From: BS750m-G62 sp964577175
GTDB lineage: Bacteria; Planctomycetota; Phycisphaerae; FEN-1346
Direction of reading: 5' to 3'
DNA: 6,930 nucleotides
Assembly (NCBI GenBank): GCA_964577175.1
Contig: CAZNYC010000175.1
Coordinates: 1-6,930, forward strand
Part shown: piece after piece, positions 1-5,624 of the stretch
Numbering within the stretch: position 1 is the first letter of the stretch
How the letters are laid out: the number at the start of each line of letters is the position of its first letter
Notes under the pieces: model-generated
Seen by the model: only the letters and a program-made list of their open reading frames with translations
What the model was told of the DNA's origin: nothing
The model's database searches: none
Program-made: the position numbers and the translations under genes

Positions 1-1
1 A

Positions 2-181
2 AATCTTCGCGCGGTCTTCCGGCACGAGAGCAAACCGAGTGCCGAACAGGATTGGTTACCGACCGAGATTTTGGATTATGAAGCCCGCCTGTTCAAGAAA
101 AATAGTTACGACAGGCTGGCCTGGGGTTCCATGCCCGCTGAGGCAGAAAAAGGCTTACCGGCCGAGGAAAATGCTTACTAA
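2..181 (+). CDS. Unassigned partial reading frame at left edge (possible gene 3' end)
   Basis: An open frame enters from the left edge and runs 59 codons to a TAA at 179-181. The peptide is hydrophilic and acidic (it includes DYEARLFKKNSYDRLAWG) and I do not recognise it. About half of its codons end in G or C, clearly fewer than in the large gene downstream, so it may be foreign or decayed DNA. It could be the true C-terminus of a gene starting outside the window, or a chance open frame. The transposase-like stretch just downstream lies in a different frame, so the two are not one continuous product unless a frameshift separates them. Confidence 0.2.
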   Translation, partial: NLRAVFRHESKPSAEQDWLPTEILDYEARLFKKNSYDRLAWGSMPAEAEKGLPAEENAY

Positions 182-200
182 AGGGCTCGCCCAGAAAGAA

Positions 201-350
201 ATGCCTACAAAGGCCGCGAGCATCAGCGATGCCTTGCTTTCCCGGTACGTGATCTTCCAGATGGCCGAGGTGGCTGTACCCAAGAAGATCTTCCAGGCCA
301 TTCTCGAGCGCATTCGGCGGCTGCGTTTGCCGCAGACGGTCCCTCGATGA
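201..350 (+). pseudogene. C-terminal remnant of an IS1380-like DDE transposase
   Basis: In this frame the codons from about 240 to the TGA at 348-350 give RYVIFQMAEVAVPKKIF followed by a basic, helix-like tail (QAILERIRRLRLP). From memory, this closely matches the extreme C-terminus of IS1380-type transposases in planctomycetes, in which an 'arYv-FQ-AEVAVPr-LF--IL-RI-rLR' block precedes the stop. None of the catalytic DDE region is visible upstream: the preceding codons in this frame are low-complexity and basic, and the neighbouring frame carries a different peptide. It is best read as a decayed 3' end rather than an expressed gene. The ATG at 201 marks only the reading frame and is not a supported start. 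Confidence 0.35.
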
Positions 351-412
351 CGCTCGCGACGCAAGAGACAGCCGGAGGAAGCGGCGGTGACGGTGACGGT
401 CTGCGCGAATCG

Positions 413-445
413 GCCCAGAACGCCTCCACGCAGGGCGTTCTGGGC
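413..445. repeat. Perfect 12-bp inverted repeat (stem-loop) in intergenic region
   Basis: The arm GCCCAGAACGCC (413-424) is exactly complementary to GGCGTTCTGGGC (434-445) across a 9-nt loop. The stem would be very stable in RNA or as a cruciform. No T-tract follows on either strand, so it does not look like a canonical intrinsic terminator. It lies between the transposase-like remnant and the promoter of the large gene. It could insulate the downstream gene from upstream transcription, or be a leftover of the mobile DNA. The rest of 351-565 shows nothing I can assign. Confidence 0.6.
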
Positions 446-565
446 GACATCATGGCCTGGAAAGGGTCAGATCCTGCTGTTGTCGAGCAGAGAAAGTGTT
501 TGCCGATCTCGCCGTCGGTGATAAATTCGTCCGAGAGGCTGGCGGCGGTCGTCAGCCGAAGTCAT

Positions 566-579
566 CCGGGAAATCCCGG
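566..579. promoter_or_regulatory. Small palindrome just upstream of the -35 box, possible operator
   Basis: CCGGGAAATCCCGG consists of two 6-bp arms (CCGGGA and TCCCGG) around a 2-bp centre. It sits nine bases upstream of the proposed -35 hexamer of the large gene, a position typical of a dimeric regulator's site. No regulator is encoded nearby, and the sequence could equally be part of a degraded IS end. Confidence 0.25.
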
Positions 580-588
580 CCCAATCGT

Positions 589-616
589 TTGACTTTCCCC
601 TCGTATGGGGTACACT
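589..616 (+). promoter_or_regulatory. Candidate sigma-70-type promoter for the PEP-CTERM gene
   Basis: TTGACT (589-594, five of six matches to TTGACA) and TACACT (611-616, four of six to TATAAT) are separated by 16 bp. Transcription would start near 623, leaving a leader of about 120 nt. A short CCCC/GGGG inverted repeat (597-600 and 607-610) lies within the spacer. The placement argues against an upstream start codon at 605, which would fall inside the promoter. Confidence 0.5.
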
Positions 617-728
617 AGATCGTGGATGGGGGTTGTGTGGACCGGGGCGCGTTCGCCTGCGGGCGGACGGGCCCGTTTGCTGCGCCGAGGCAGCCGCCGG
701 GGCGGGGCCGCGCGAGAGACGCAAGCCC

Positions 729-734
729 AGGAGG
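729..734 (+). promoter_or_regulatory. Strong ribosome binding site (AGGAGG) fixing the start of the large gene
   Basis: AGGAGG lies 8 nt upstream of the ATG at 743. The open frame extends upstream to an ATG at 605, but that stretch encodes an arginine- and glycine-rich peptide with no signal sequence and overlaps the likely promoter. The start at 743 immediately gives a textbook signal peptide. Confidence 0.85.
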
Positions 735-742
735 CTCGTCCC

Positions 743-3700
743 ATGCGATTCCGCCGTCCGCCCGTCCTCATCGGCGCCGCCCTCGCCGTCACACTCCTTC
801 TCGCCGTCGGAGCCGCCGCTACGCCGGCCCGTGCCGAGGTCCTCGTCAACGGCGATTTCGAGTCCACCCCGTTCGACGACGGCTGGACGAACACCACGTC
901 GGCGTCGAGCGTGGCGGGCATCGCGCCGGGGTCCGCGACCGCGGCCAAACTCGGCTGGAACACCTCCGGCAACCTGTACCAGCACTTCGCCGGCGACGCC
1001 CTCACGGACTGGGAACTCGACCTGTACCTGAACCTTGCGGGCACGAGCACCAACCGCTCGCTGAACATGGTCCTCCACGCGGGCGATTTCATGGAGGCGG
1101 GCGCCGGCACGGCCGTCAACGTCCGCCTGGCCGGCGGCAGCGAGACCCCCGGCGCCGGGGCCACCCTGCAGGCCTACAACGGGTCGGCGTGGCAGGACCT
1201 CTCCACCGACGACTTCTTCGCCGCCAACCAGACGTATCGCCTGAACCTGGCGGGCACGGGCTTCGGCAGCGGCGCGGCCGGCTACGACGTCCGGTGGTCC
1301 GGCGCCGGGTCGACCAATCTCGATTACGAGGTAGCCGGCGCGAGCGTTTTCCAGGACGCCGGGGCCGCCGCCGGCAACGCCCTGGAGGCCGTCCGCTTCG
1401 CCCGGATGAGCAACGACTACAACTCCTACACCATCGACGACGTGAGCCTGACGGACACCTCCACCCCGCCGCCTCCGCCCGAGGAACACATCCAGGTCAG
1501 CGGCATCTACCCGCACCTCGCGGCGTTCAACAACTCGAGCGAATGCGGCATCGGCGGCGTCGCCGCGTGGGCCGGCAGCCTCTGGTACATGTCGTATTCG
1601 CCGCACGCGCCCAGCGGCAGCGGCGACAAACTCTACCAGGTGGACGCCGACCTGAACCGCACCACCCGCCCGGAGAGCGTGGGCGGCACGGACGCCTCCC
1701 GCTTCATCCACACCGACTCCGACCAACTCATCCTCGGCCCGTACTTCATCGACGCCGCCGGCGACGTCCGCGCCGTCTCGCACACCACGATGCCCGGCCG
1801 GCTGACCGGCGTCGGCCCGAGCCTCGCCGACCCCACCGGCAGCGTCTACTTCTTCACCATGGAGGAGGGGCTGTACGAGGTGGACGTCGACTCCCTCGCC
1901 GTCACCACCCTCCATACCGACGGCAACGTGGGCGGCAGCAGCATCCTGCCCGGCGACCACGGCAAGGGCGGCTACACCGCCCAGGGCCGCTTCATCGTCA
2001 GCAACAACGGCAACGGCGGATGCCTGGCCGAGTGGGACGGCACCGGCGACCCCGCCAACGCCGCCTCCTGGACCGTCGTCGATACGAACAATTACACCGA
2101 GGTCACCGGTCCCGGCGGTTTGACCGGCCCGACCGACCCCGACGACCCCGTCTGGGCCCTCGGATGGGACGCCAGGTCCGTCCTCCTGAACGTCCGCACC
2201 CCCGACGCCGGCGGCACGTGGACCCGCTACCGCCTGCCCAAGGCCAGTTACACCCACGACGCCGAGCACGGATGGTACACCGAGTGGCCGCGCATTCGCG
2301 ACGTCGGCGCCGACGACCTCCTCATGGACATGCACGGCATGTTCTACGCCTTCCCGGAGGGGTTCGAGCCCGGCGCGACCGCGGGCATCACGCCCATCTC
2401 CACCCACCTGAAGATGGTCGTGGACTTTGCCGATTGGGACGGCACGCTCGTCATGGCCTGCAACGATACATCGAAATTCAATAACCCGTCCGTCGGGCAG
2501 GCCCAGTCGAACCTGTGGTTCGGCTCCGTGGACGACCTTGCCGGCTTCGGCGCCGCCGCGGGTTGGGGCGGACCGCTCGTCGGCGACGCCGTCCAGGCCG
2601 GCACGCCCTCCGAACCGTTCCTCTTCAGCGGTTTCGAGGACCGCGTCGTCCACCTCGCCCACACCGCCGCCGAGGGCGTCACCTTTACCCTGGAGGTGGA
2701 CGACGGCACGGGTGCCTGGACGCCGCAGACCACCGTCACGGTCCCCGCGGACGAGGGGTACGCCTATCACGTCTTCGACGCCGCCGACCCGGGCACGTGG
2801 ATTCGCGCGACGGCCGACGCCGACGCCCCGTCCGCGACGGCCTACTTCCATTACGCCAACCCGCCGCAGACGCCGGCGCCGGCCATGTTCCAGAGCCTGC
2901 CGGCGCCGGACCAGGCCCAGGCCCGCCGCTCCGAGGGCATCATCCGCCCGCTCGCCGGCGGACGCCTCGGGTACCTCGCCAACGTCGTCGAAAACGGCGC
3001 CGTCGTCGACACCCGTTACTACGAGGTGGACGAGGGCCTCGGCTTCACCCGCATCGACGACGCCGGCAAGGTCGCCGACATGCAGGCCCACGCCGTCACC
3101 GACACGGGCTTCACCATCGACGACGCCTCCGTTATCGTCGCGGACGGCGGAACGCAGTACCGCCTGCCCAAGGGCGCGTCCGTGTACGACGCCGCCTGGG
3201 CCACCGGATGGCCGCGCGGCATGCGCGAGGTCGTCACCGAGCGGAGCCTCCTGAACGCCTGCGGCACGTTCTACGAAGTGCCGCGCGATGCCTCCGGCGG
3301 CATCGCCAAGATCCGCCCCGTCACCACCCACAACCGGATGATCTACGACTTCTGCTCCTGGCGCGGCATGCTGGTGCTGACGGGGAACCTGAGCGACGCC
3401 TCCGAGGACGGCCATTACTTTGCCGCCTCCACCCCCGGCGAGGTCCTCTTCAGCGATCCGTTCGAGACGGATCCCGGCGCGGCCGGATGGACCGAGATCC
3501 TCGGCGACGCCAACAGCCGCATCGAACTCGCCCCCTCCGGTTCCCAGGCCGTCATCTACCAGGCGAGCGGCAGCAGCGACGTCGCCTCCAGCATCGAGCG
3601 GACCTTCGACACGACCGGCTACGAGCACGTGCTTGTGGACCTGACGGCCTTCCAGCACGGCGGGTCGTACGAGGGGTCGGAACTGCTCGACATCGCCTAC

Positions 3701-4402
3701 AACACGGGCGGGGGCTGGACCGCACTCCTGACGGACATGGAGGTCTGGCACGGCGAGAACGACCTGACCGGCGAGGGCTCCGACGGCAACGACGGCAACA
3801 CCGCCCCCACCGCCACCGGCGCCCTCCTTCTGCCCCCCGCCGCCGCCGGCAACCAGAACCTCGCCGTCCGCATTACCGCCAAGACCGGCTGGTTCGGGGG
3901 GTTCGACAATGGCAGCAGCGAGGCGTTCTACCTCGACCTCTTCCAACTCTTCGGCGTGCCCGAGGGCGGATGGGACGGCACCGAGGACGCCGGCCTCTGG
4001 TTCGGCAACGTCGACGACCTGTGGAAACTCGGGGCCCCCCGCGGCTACGGGGGCCCGTGGCTCGACACCCCCGTCGCCGCCGGCCAGGCCTCCGACCCGT
4101 ACCTCATGGCCGGCTACGATGAGAAGAAGGTCGACCTTTCCCACGACGCCGACGAGGTCGTGGCGTTCCTCATCGAGGTCGACGTGCGCGGCGAGGGGGT
4201 CTGGCACCCGTTGACCACGGTCGACGTGCCCGCCGGGGAGACGGTCACCTACACCTTCCCGGACGGCTACAGCGCCCACTGGGTCCGCGTGACGTCGGAC
4301 CAGGCCACCAGCGCGACGGCGATGTTCACCTATGTGCCGGAACCGGCGACCCTCCTGCTGATGGGCCTGGGCCTCGGGGGCCTCGTGCTCCGCCGGCGAT
4401 GA
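743..4402 (+). CDS. Large secreted multidomain protein with PEP-CTERM sorting signal, function unknown
   Basis: The product is 1219 residues. Residues 1-31 form a signal peptide: basic MRFRR start, hydrophobic core, and an ARA cleavage motif at 29-31. Residues 32-240 open with LVNGDFES and close with YTIDDVSLTD, the usual limits of jelly-roll or carbohydrate-binding-like domains in PEP-CTERM proteins. After a PPPPP linker (242-246) a propeller-like, beta-rich region begins. A module starting with YRLPK at 496 and ending with SATAYFHY at 704 recurs at 806-1197. The second copy carries an insert at about 897-1078. The tail VPEPATLLLMGLGLGG plus RRR (1198-1219) is a PEP-CTERM signal, expected to be processed by an exosortase and to anchor or release the protein outside the cytoplasm. 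From memory, the duplicated core matches uncharacterised secreted proteins widespread in Planctomycetota and Verrucomicrobiota. I see no catalytic motif. Binding of polysaccharide or a role in the extracellular matrix is inference only. The gene appears monocistronic. Confidence 0.9.
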   Translation: MRFRRPPVLIGAALAVTLLLAVGAAATPARAEVLVNGDFESTPFDDGWTNTTSASSVAGIAPGSATAAKLGWNTSGNLYQHFAGDALTDWELDLYLNLAGTSTNRSLNMVLHAGDFMEAGAGTAVNVRLAGGSETPGAGATLQAYNGSAWQDLSTDDFFAANQTYRLNLAGTGFGSGAAGYDVRWSGAGSTNLDYEVAGASVFQDAGAAAGNALEAVRFARMSNDYNSYTIDDVSLTDTSTPPPPPEEHIQVSGIYPHLAAFNNSSECGIGGVAAWAGSLWYMSYSPHAPSGSGDKLYQVDADLNRTTRPESVGGTDASRFIHTDSDQLILGPYFIDAAGDVRAVSHTTMPGRLTGVGPSLADPTGSVYFFTMEEGLYEVDVDSLAVTTLHTDGNVGGSSILPGDHGKGGYTAQGRFIVSNNGNGGCLAEWDGTGDPANAASWTVVDTNNYTEVTGPGGLTGPTDPDDPVWALGWDARSVLLNVRTPDAGGTWTRYRLPKASYTHDAEHGWYTEWPRIRDVGADDLLMDMHGMFYAFPEGFEPGATAGITPISTHLKMVVDFADWDGTLVMACNDTSKFNNPSVGQAQSNLWFGSVDDLAGFGAAAGWGGPLVGDAVQAGTPSEPFLFSGFEDRVVHLAHTAAEGVTFTLEVDDGTGAWTPQTTVTVPADEGYAYHVFDAADPGTWIRATADADAPSATAYFHYANPPQTPAPAMFQSLPAPDQAQARRSEGIIRPLAGGRLGYLANVVENGAVVDTRYYEVDEGLGFTRIDDAGKVADMQAHAVTDTGFTIDDASVIVADGGTQYRLPKGASVYDAAWATGWPRGMREVVTERSLLNACGTFYEVPRDASGGIAKIRPVTTHNRMIYDFCSWRGMLVLTGNLSDASEDGHYFAASTPGEVLFSDPFETDPGAAGWTEILGDANSRIELAPSGSQAVIYQASGSSDVASSIERTFDTTGYEHVLVDLTAFQHGGSYEGSELLDIAYNTGGGWTALLTDMEVWHGENDLTGEGSDGNDGNTAPTATGALLLPPAAAGNQNLAVRITAKTGWFGGFDNGSSEAFYLDLFQLFGVPEGGWDGTEDAGLWFGNVDDLWKLGAPRGYGGPWLDTPVAAGQASDPYLMAGYDEKKVDLSHDADEVVAFLIEVDVRGEGVWHPLTTVDVPAGETVTYTFPDGYSAHWVRVTSDQATSATAMFTYVPEPATLLLMGLGLGGLVLRRR
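2228..2860 (+). repeat. Internal module, copy 1 of the PEP-CTERM protein (residues 496-706)
   Basis: Landmarks in order are YRLPK (496), TEWPR, GMFYAFP, STHLKMVVDFADWDGTLVM, then LWFGSVDDL (591), a SEPFLFSGFEDR segment, VTFTLEVD and SATAYFHY (704). Each has a counterpart in copy 2 in the same order. In this copy only about 12 residues separate the TSKF at 579 from LWFG at 591, showing the uninterrupted form of the module. A 16-bp DNA stretch starting with TACCGCCTGCCC is identical between the copies (2228-2243 and 3158-3173); otherwise the DNA has diverged, so the duplication is old. Confidence 0.75.
3158..4333 (+). repeat. Internal module, copy 2 of the PEP-CTERM protein, interrupted (residues 806-1197)
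   Basis: Landmarks are YRLPK (806), TGWPR, GTFYEVP, TTHNRMIYDFCSWRGMLVL, then after the insert LWFGNVDDL (1085), SDPYLMAGYDEK, VAFLIEVD and SATAMFTY (1197). The order and spacing match copy 1 except for roughly 180 extra residues between GHYFAAS (ending at 896) and LWFG. The C-terminal end runs directly into the PEP-CTERM tail. Confidence 0.75.
3431..3976 (+). other. Jelly-roll-like domain inserted within module copy 2 (residues about 897-1078)
   Basis: The segment starts with VLFSDPFETDPGAAGWTEI and ends with FYLDLFQLFG, the limits typical of CBM- or MAM-like beta-sandwich domains in PEP-CTERM proteins. In between it has alternating hydrophobic strands, an acidic glycine- and asparagine-rich loop (GEGSDGNDGNT) that could bind calcium, and LAVRITAKTGW. 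Short acidic and glycine-rich linkers (TPGE, PEGGWDGTED) bracket it. Comparison with copy 1, which lacks it, shows it is an insertion. The fold is inferred from pattern, not from a search. Confidence 0.6.
4334..4399 (+). other. PEP-CTERM protein-sorting signal (residues 1198-1219)
   Basis: The tail consists of VPEP, a hydrophobic leucine- and glycine-rich helix (about 1203-1216) and a terminal RRR. This three-part architecture is the established substrate signal for exosortases, which process just around the PEP motif at the cytoplasmic membrane. No exosortase or glycosyltransferase gene is in the window, so the processing enzyme must be encoded elsewhere, as is normal for these systems. Confidence 0.93.
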
Positions 4403-4411
4403 ACGCTTCGG

Positions 4412-5197
4412 TCAACGTGTAAGGCGGGTGCCTGCACCACGCGGTTGAGCCGTGTGGCCCCAGAGCGGAAGGTTCCAAAGTCTCCAAGGCCGCTGCGTTT
4501 TCAACACCTTCAAGAAGCGGGAACCCATGGGCGTGACGGCAAGGCCCGCGAGCAGCGGTTCGCCTTTTCGCGCCTCGTCCGGCTCTTCGGGTTGCCTGAG
4601 CAGATAACGCACGAAGCCGAAAAAGCCCAGGGTCACCACGAGCACCGCCATCTCCCCGAAAAACCACGGCAGGTCGGCCCCGCGACCCTCGCCGGGGACC
4701 ATCGGCCGACCCGGGCGAGCCCCGGCCAGACATTTCAAGGTCTCCGTGACCCACACGCCCGGGCGTCCCACTCCGCCCGAGCCGCGCCAGGGGATCAGGT
4801 CGTCCCAGTCGCAGTCCACCCACAGCCCCTCGAGCAGGGCCAGGTACCGGCCCCCGGGCGGCAGCGCCCGAAAGGCCGGAAGCCGCCCGGTCGGCTGCAT
4901 CCGTACCTTGCCGCGGCTCTTGCCCGGCCGGTGCAGTCTCCCGGCCATGCACACCCGCTGAAGCAGGTTCAGGAGCAGGTAGTGCCGCTGATCGGTTCGC
5001 GGATGGGTCTCGGTCCGGAACGTCGCCATCTGCCCGTCCATCTCGTGAAGGGTCCGGCGGTCCAGGACCTCGCGCGGCGTCAGATAGGCCCTCGGGCCCT
5101 CGACCGCCTCCAGGAAGCGGTCGAAGTCCCCGACGATCGGCGCCGGCCGCGTCTCGGTGATCTCGAACGGCGGACCCTGCTTCGCTGGCGCGGTCAT
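4412..5197 (-). CDS. Conserved planctomycete-type protein of unknown function, probably lacking its C-terminal domain
   Basis: The product is 261 residues. The start at 5197 has GAGGA nine bases upstream; earlier in-frame ATGs (5275, 5335) lack such a site, and the one at 5335 lies between the proposed promoter boxes. Visible blocks are YLTPREVLDRRTLHEM (38-53), RTDQRHYLLLNLLQRVCMAG (67-86), a basic linker, QPTGRLPAFRAL (101-112) and ALLEGLWVDCDWDDL (120-134). Then come a hydrophobic FGEMAVLVVTLGFFGF segment (180-195), VTPMGSRFL (221-229) and LWNLPLWG (240-247). From memory, the same ordered blocks form the N-terminal half of larger planctomycete proteins of about 500-600 residues that end in a pRiA4b ORF-3-like domain. 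That domain is absent here; the tail after WNLPLWG is short and unconserved-looking, ending 9 bp from the convergent gene. It may therefore be a truncated copy. The hydrophobic segment more likely packs inside a helical domain than spans a membrane. Function is unknown. Confidence 0.65.
   Translation of the reverse strand: MTAPAKQGPPFEITETRPAPIVGDFDRFLEAVEGPRAYLTPREVLDRRTLHEMDGQMATFRTETHPRTDQRHYLLLNLLQRVCMAGRLHRPGKSRGKVRMQPTGRLPAFRALPPGGRYLALLEGLWVDCDWDDLIPWRGSGGVGRPGVWVTETLKCLAGARPGRPMVPGEGRGADLPWFFGEMAVLVVTLGFFGFVRYLLRQPEEPDEARKGEPLLAGLAVTPMGSRFLKVLKTQRPWRLWNLPLWGHTAQPRGAGTRLTR
4437..4457. repeat. Short stem-loop downstream of the PEP-CTERM gene
   Basis: CCACGCGG (4437-4444) pairs with CCGTGTGG (4450-4457), with one G-T wobble, across a 5-nt loop, starting 35 nt after the stop of the large gene. 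No T-tract follows. It lies inside the last codons of the convergent gene, so it may be only coincidental, or it may help end transcription of the + strand gene. Confidence 0.3.
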
Positions 5198-5206
5198 GGA
5201 TTGCAG

Positions 5207-5211
5207 TCCTC
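5207..5211 (-). promoter_or_regulatory. Ribosome binding site (GAGGA) choosing the start at 5197
   Basis: On the - strand GAGGA precedes the ATG at 5197 by 9 nt. It is the only good Shine-Dalgarno sequence near the in-frame candidate starts. Confidence 0.55.
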
Positions 5212-5322
5212 GATCTGCTACATCATCCTCCGGCGCCTCTCCCGGACAGACGAGCGGCACGCGCACCCGGGGCATTTCCAAAACCGCTTTCGGAAGAAAC
5301 GTTCCTGATGCCGTCCCGGAGC

Positions 5323-5351
5323 GATTATCGCGCATGCGAAGGGCTCCGACA
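5323..5351 (-). promoter_or_regulatory. Candidate promoter for the 4412-5197 gene
   Basis: Read on the - strand, TTGTCG (5351-5346, four of six matches) and GATAAT (5328-5323, five of six) are separated by exactly 17 bp. Transcription would begin near 5316 and give a leader of about 120 nt. If real, the gene is transcribed independently of the IS element upstream. Confidence 0.35.
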
Positions 5352-5454
5352 AGGGCGAGATGAACCGAAGCGGGGGGACTCTCCGGGCCGTCCCGGTTGT
5401 TTCTGCCTGCCGCGGAAAGCCCCTTCGGCTAGAGCATTTTCCGCAAATCATGTC

Positions 5455-5512
5455 GTGTATCCGCAATAGGTGATTTTCCCGACCAGGCCGCGCAATCTCT
5501 ATTGCGATACAC
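5455..5512. repeat. Long inverted repeat (14 bp plus one bulged base) beside the IS256 left end
   Basis: The arm GTGTATCCGCAATAG (5455-5469) pairs with CTATTGCGATACAC (5499-5512) over all 14 bases, with a single extra C in the first arm; the loop is 29 nt. The outer arm ends 12 bp from the proposed left end of the IS256 element. There is no open frame inside, and it does not match the IS256 terminal repeats. It could be a small non-autonomous element, a structured RNA or a recombination site. Confidence 0.6.
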
Positions 5513-5524
5513 ACCCCATTCGAG

Positions 5525-5548
5525 TCAAGTCCCGAATGTTCTGTAAAA
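5525..5548 (+). repeat. Left terminal inverted repeat of the IS256 element
   Basis: The 24-bp end contains AAGTCCCGAAT followed by GTTCTGTAAAA. It is directly followed inward by TAGCATCTCC (5549-5558), which also occurs inverted near the right end (6669-6678). Confidence 0.65.
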
Positions 5549-5567
5549 TAGCATCTCCGTGGTTCAG

Positions 5568-5618
5568 CCGGGTGGCCCGCGGAGGCCGAGGGAACCGAGG
5601 CCGGAGCGGGCCACCCGG
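5568..5618. repeat. Perfect 13-bp GC-rich palindrome just after the transposase stop
   Basis: CCGGGTGGCCCGC (5568-5580) is exactly complementary to GCGGGCCACCCGG (5606-5618), with a 25-nt loop that itself contains complementary GGCC segments. It starts 6 bp downstream of the truncated transposase gene and lies inside the IS. There is no T-tract immediately after it on the - strand. It resembles a REP-like element or a strong RNA hairpin, and marks the place where the transposase reading frame departs from its family. Confidence 0.6.
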
Positions 5619-5624
5619 GGCCGC

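Larger units (their letters stand above)
5198..5524. other. Non-coding stretch between the IS256 element and the 4412-5197 gene
   Basis: About 330 bp with no convincing gene. An open frame on the - strand continues upstream of 5197 but encodes no recognisable sequence. The stretch holds a candidate - strand promoter (5323-5351), the long inverted repeat at 5455-5512, and a run less GC-rich than its surroundings at about 5430-5550. No remnant of a pRiA4b-type C-terminal domain is visible in any frame I read. Confidence 0.5.

Noticed and set aside
605..742. A 46-residue N-terminal extension of the PEP-CTERM protein from the ATG at 605
   Set aside because: It has no ribosome binding site, overlaps the proposed -10 box, encodes an Arg/Gly-rich sequence, and would bury the signal peptide that begins at 743 behind AGGAGG.
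622..2484. Long + strand frames inside the large gene, rich in Arg, Pro and His
   Set aside because: They are out-of-frame readings of a high-GC gene with compositional bias and no recognisable motif.
467..4279. A 1270-codon open frame on the - strand opposite the PEP-CTERM gene
   Set aside because: It is an antisense shadow of a high-GC gene. Its translation is low-complexity (G, V, A, R, D runs) with no domain, while the + strand frame has signal peptide, repeats and PEP-CTERM.
4445..5308. A 287-codon + strand frame opposite the 4412-5197 gene
   Set aside because: The - strand frame has family-like blocks (RTDQRHY, LLEGLWVDCDW) and a ribosome binding site; the + strand frame has neither.
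5198..5335. N-terminal extension of the 4412-5197 protein to ATGs at 5275 or 5335
   Set aside because: Neither has a good Shine-Dalgarno sequence, the 5335 ATG falls between the candidate -35 and -10 boxes, and the extension is not protein-like compared with the conserved part.
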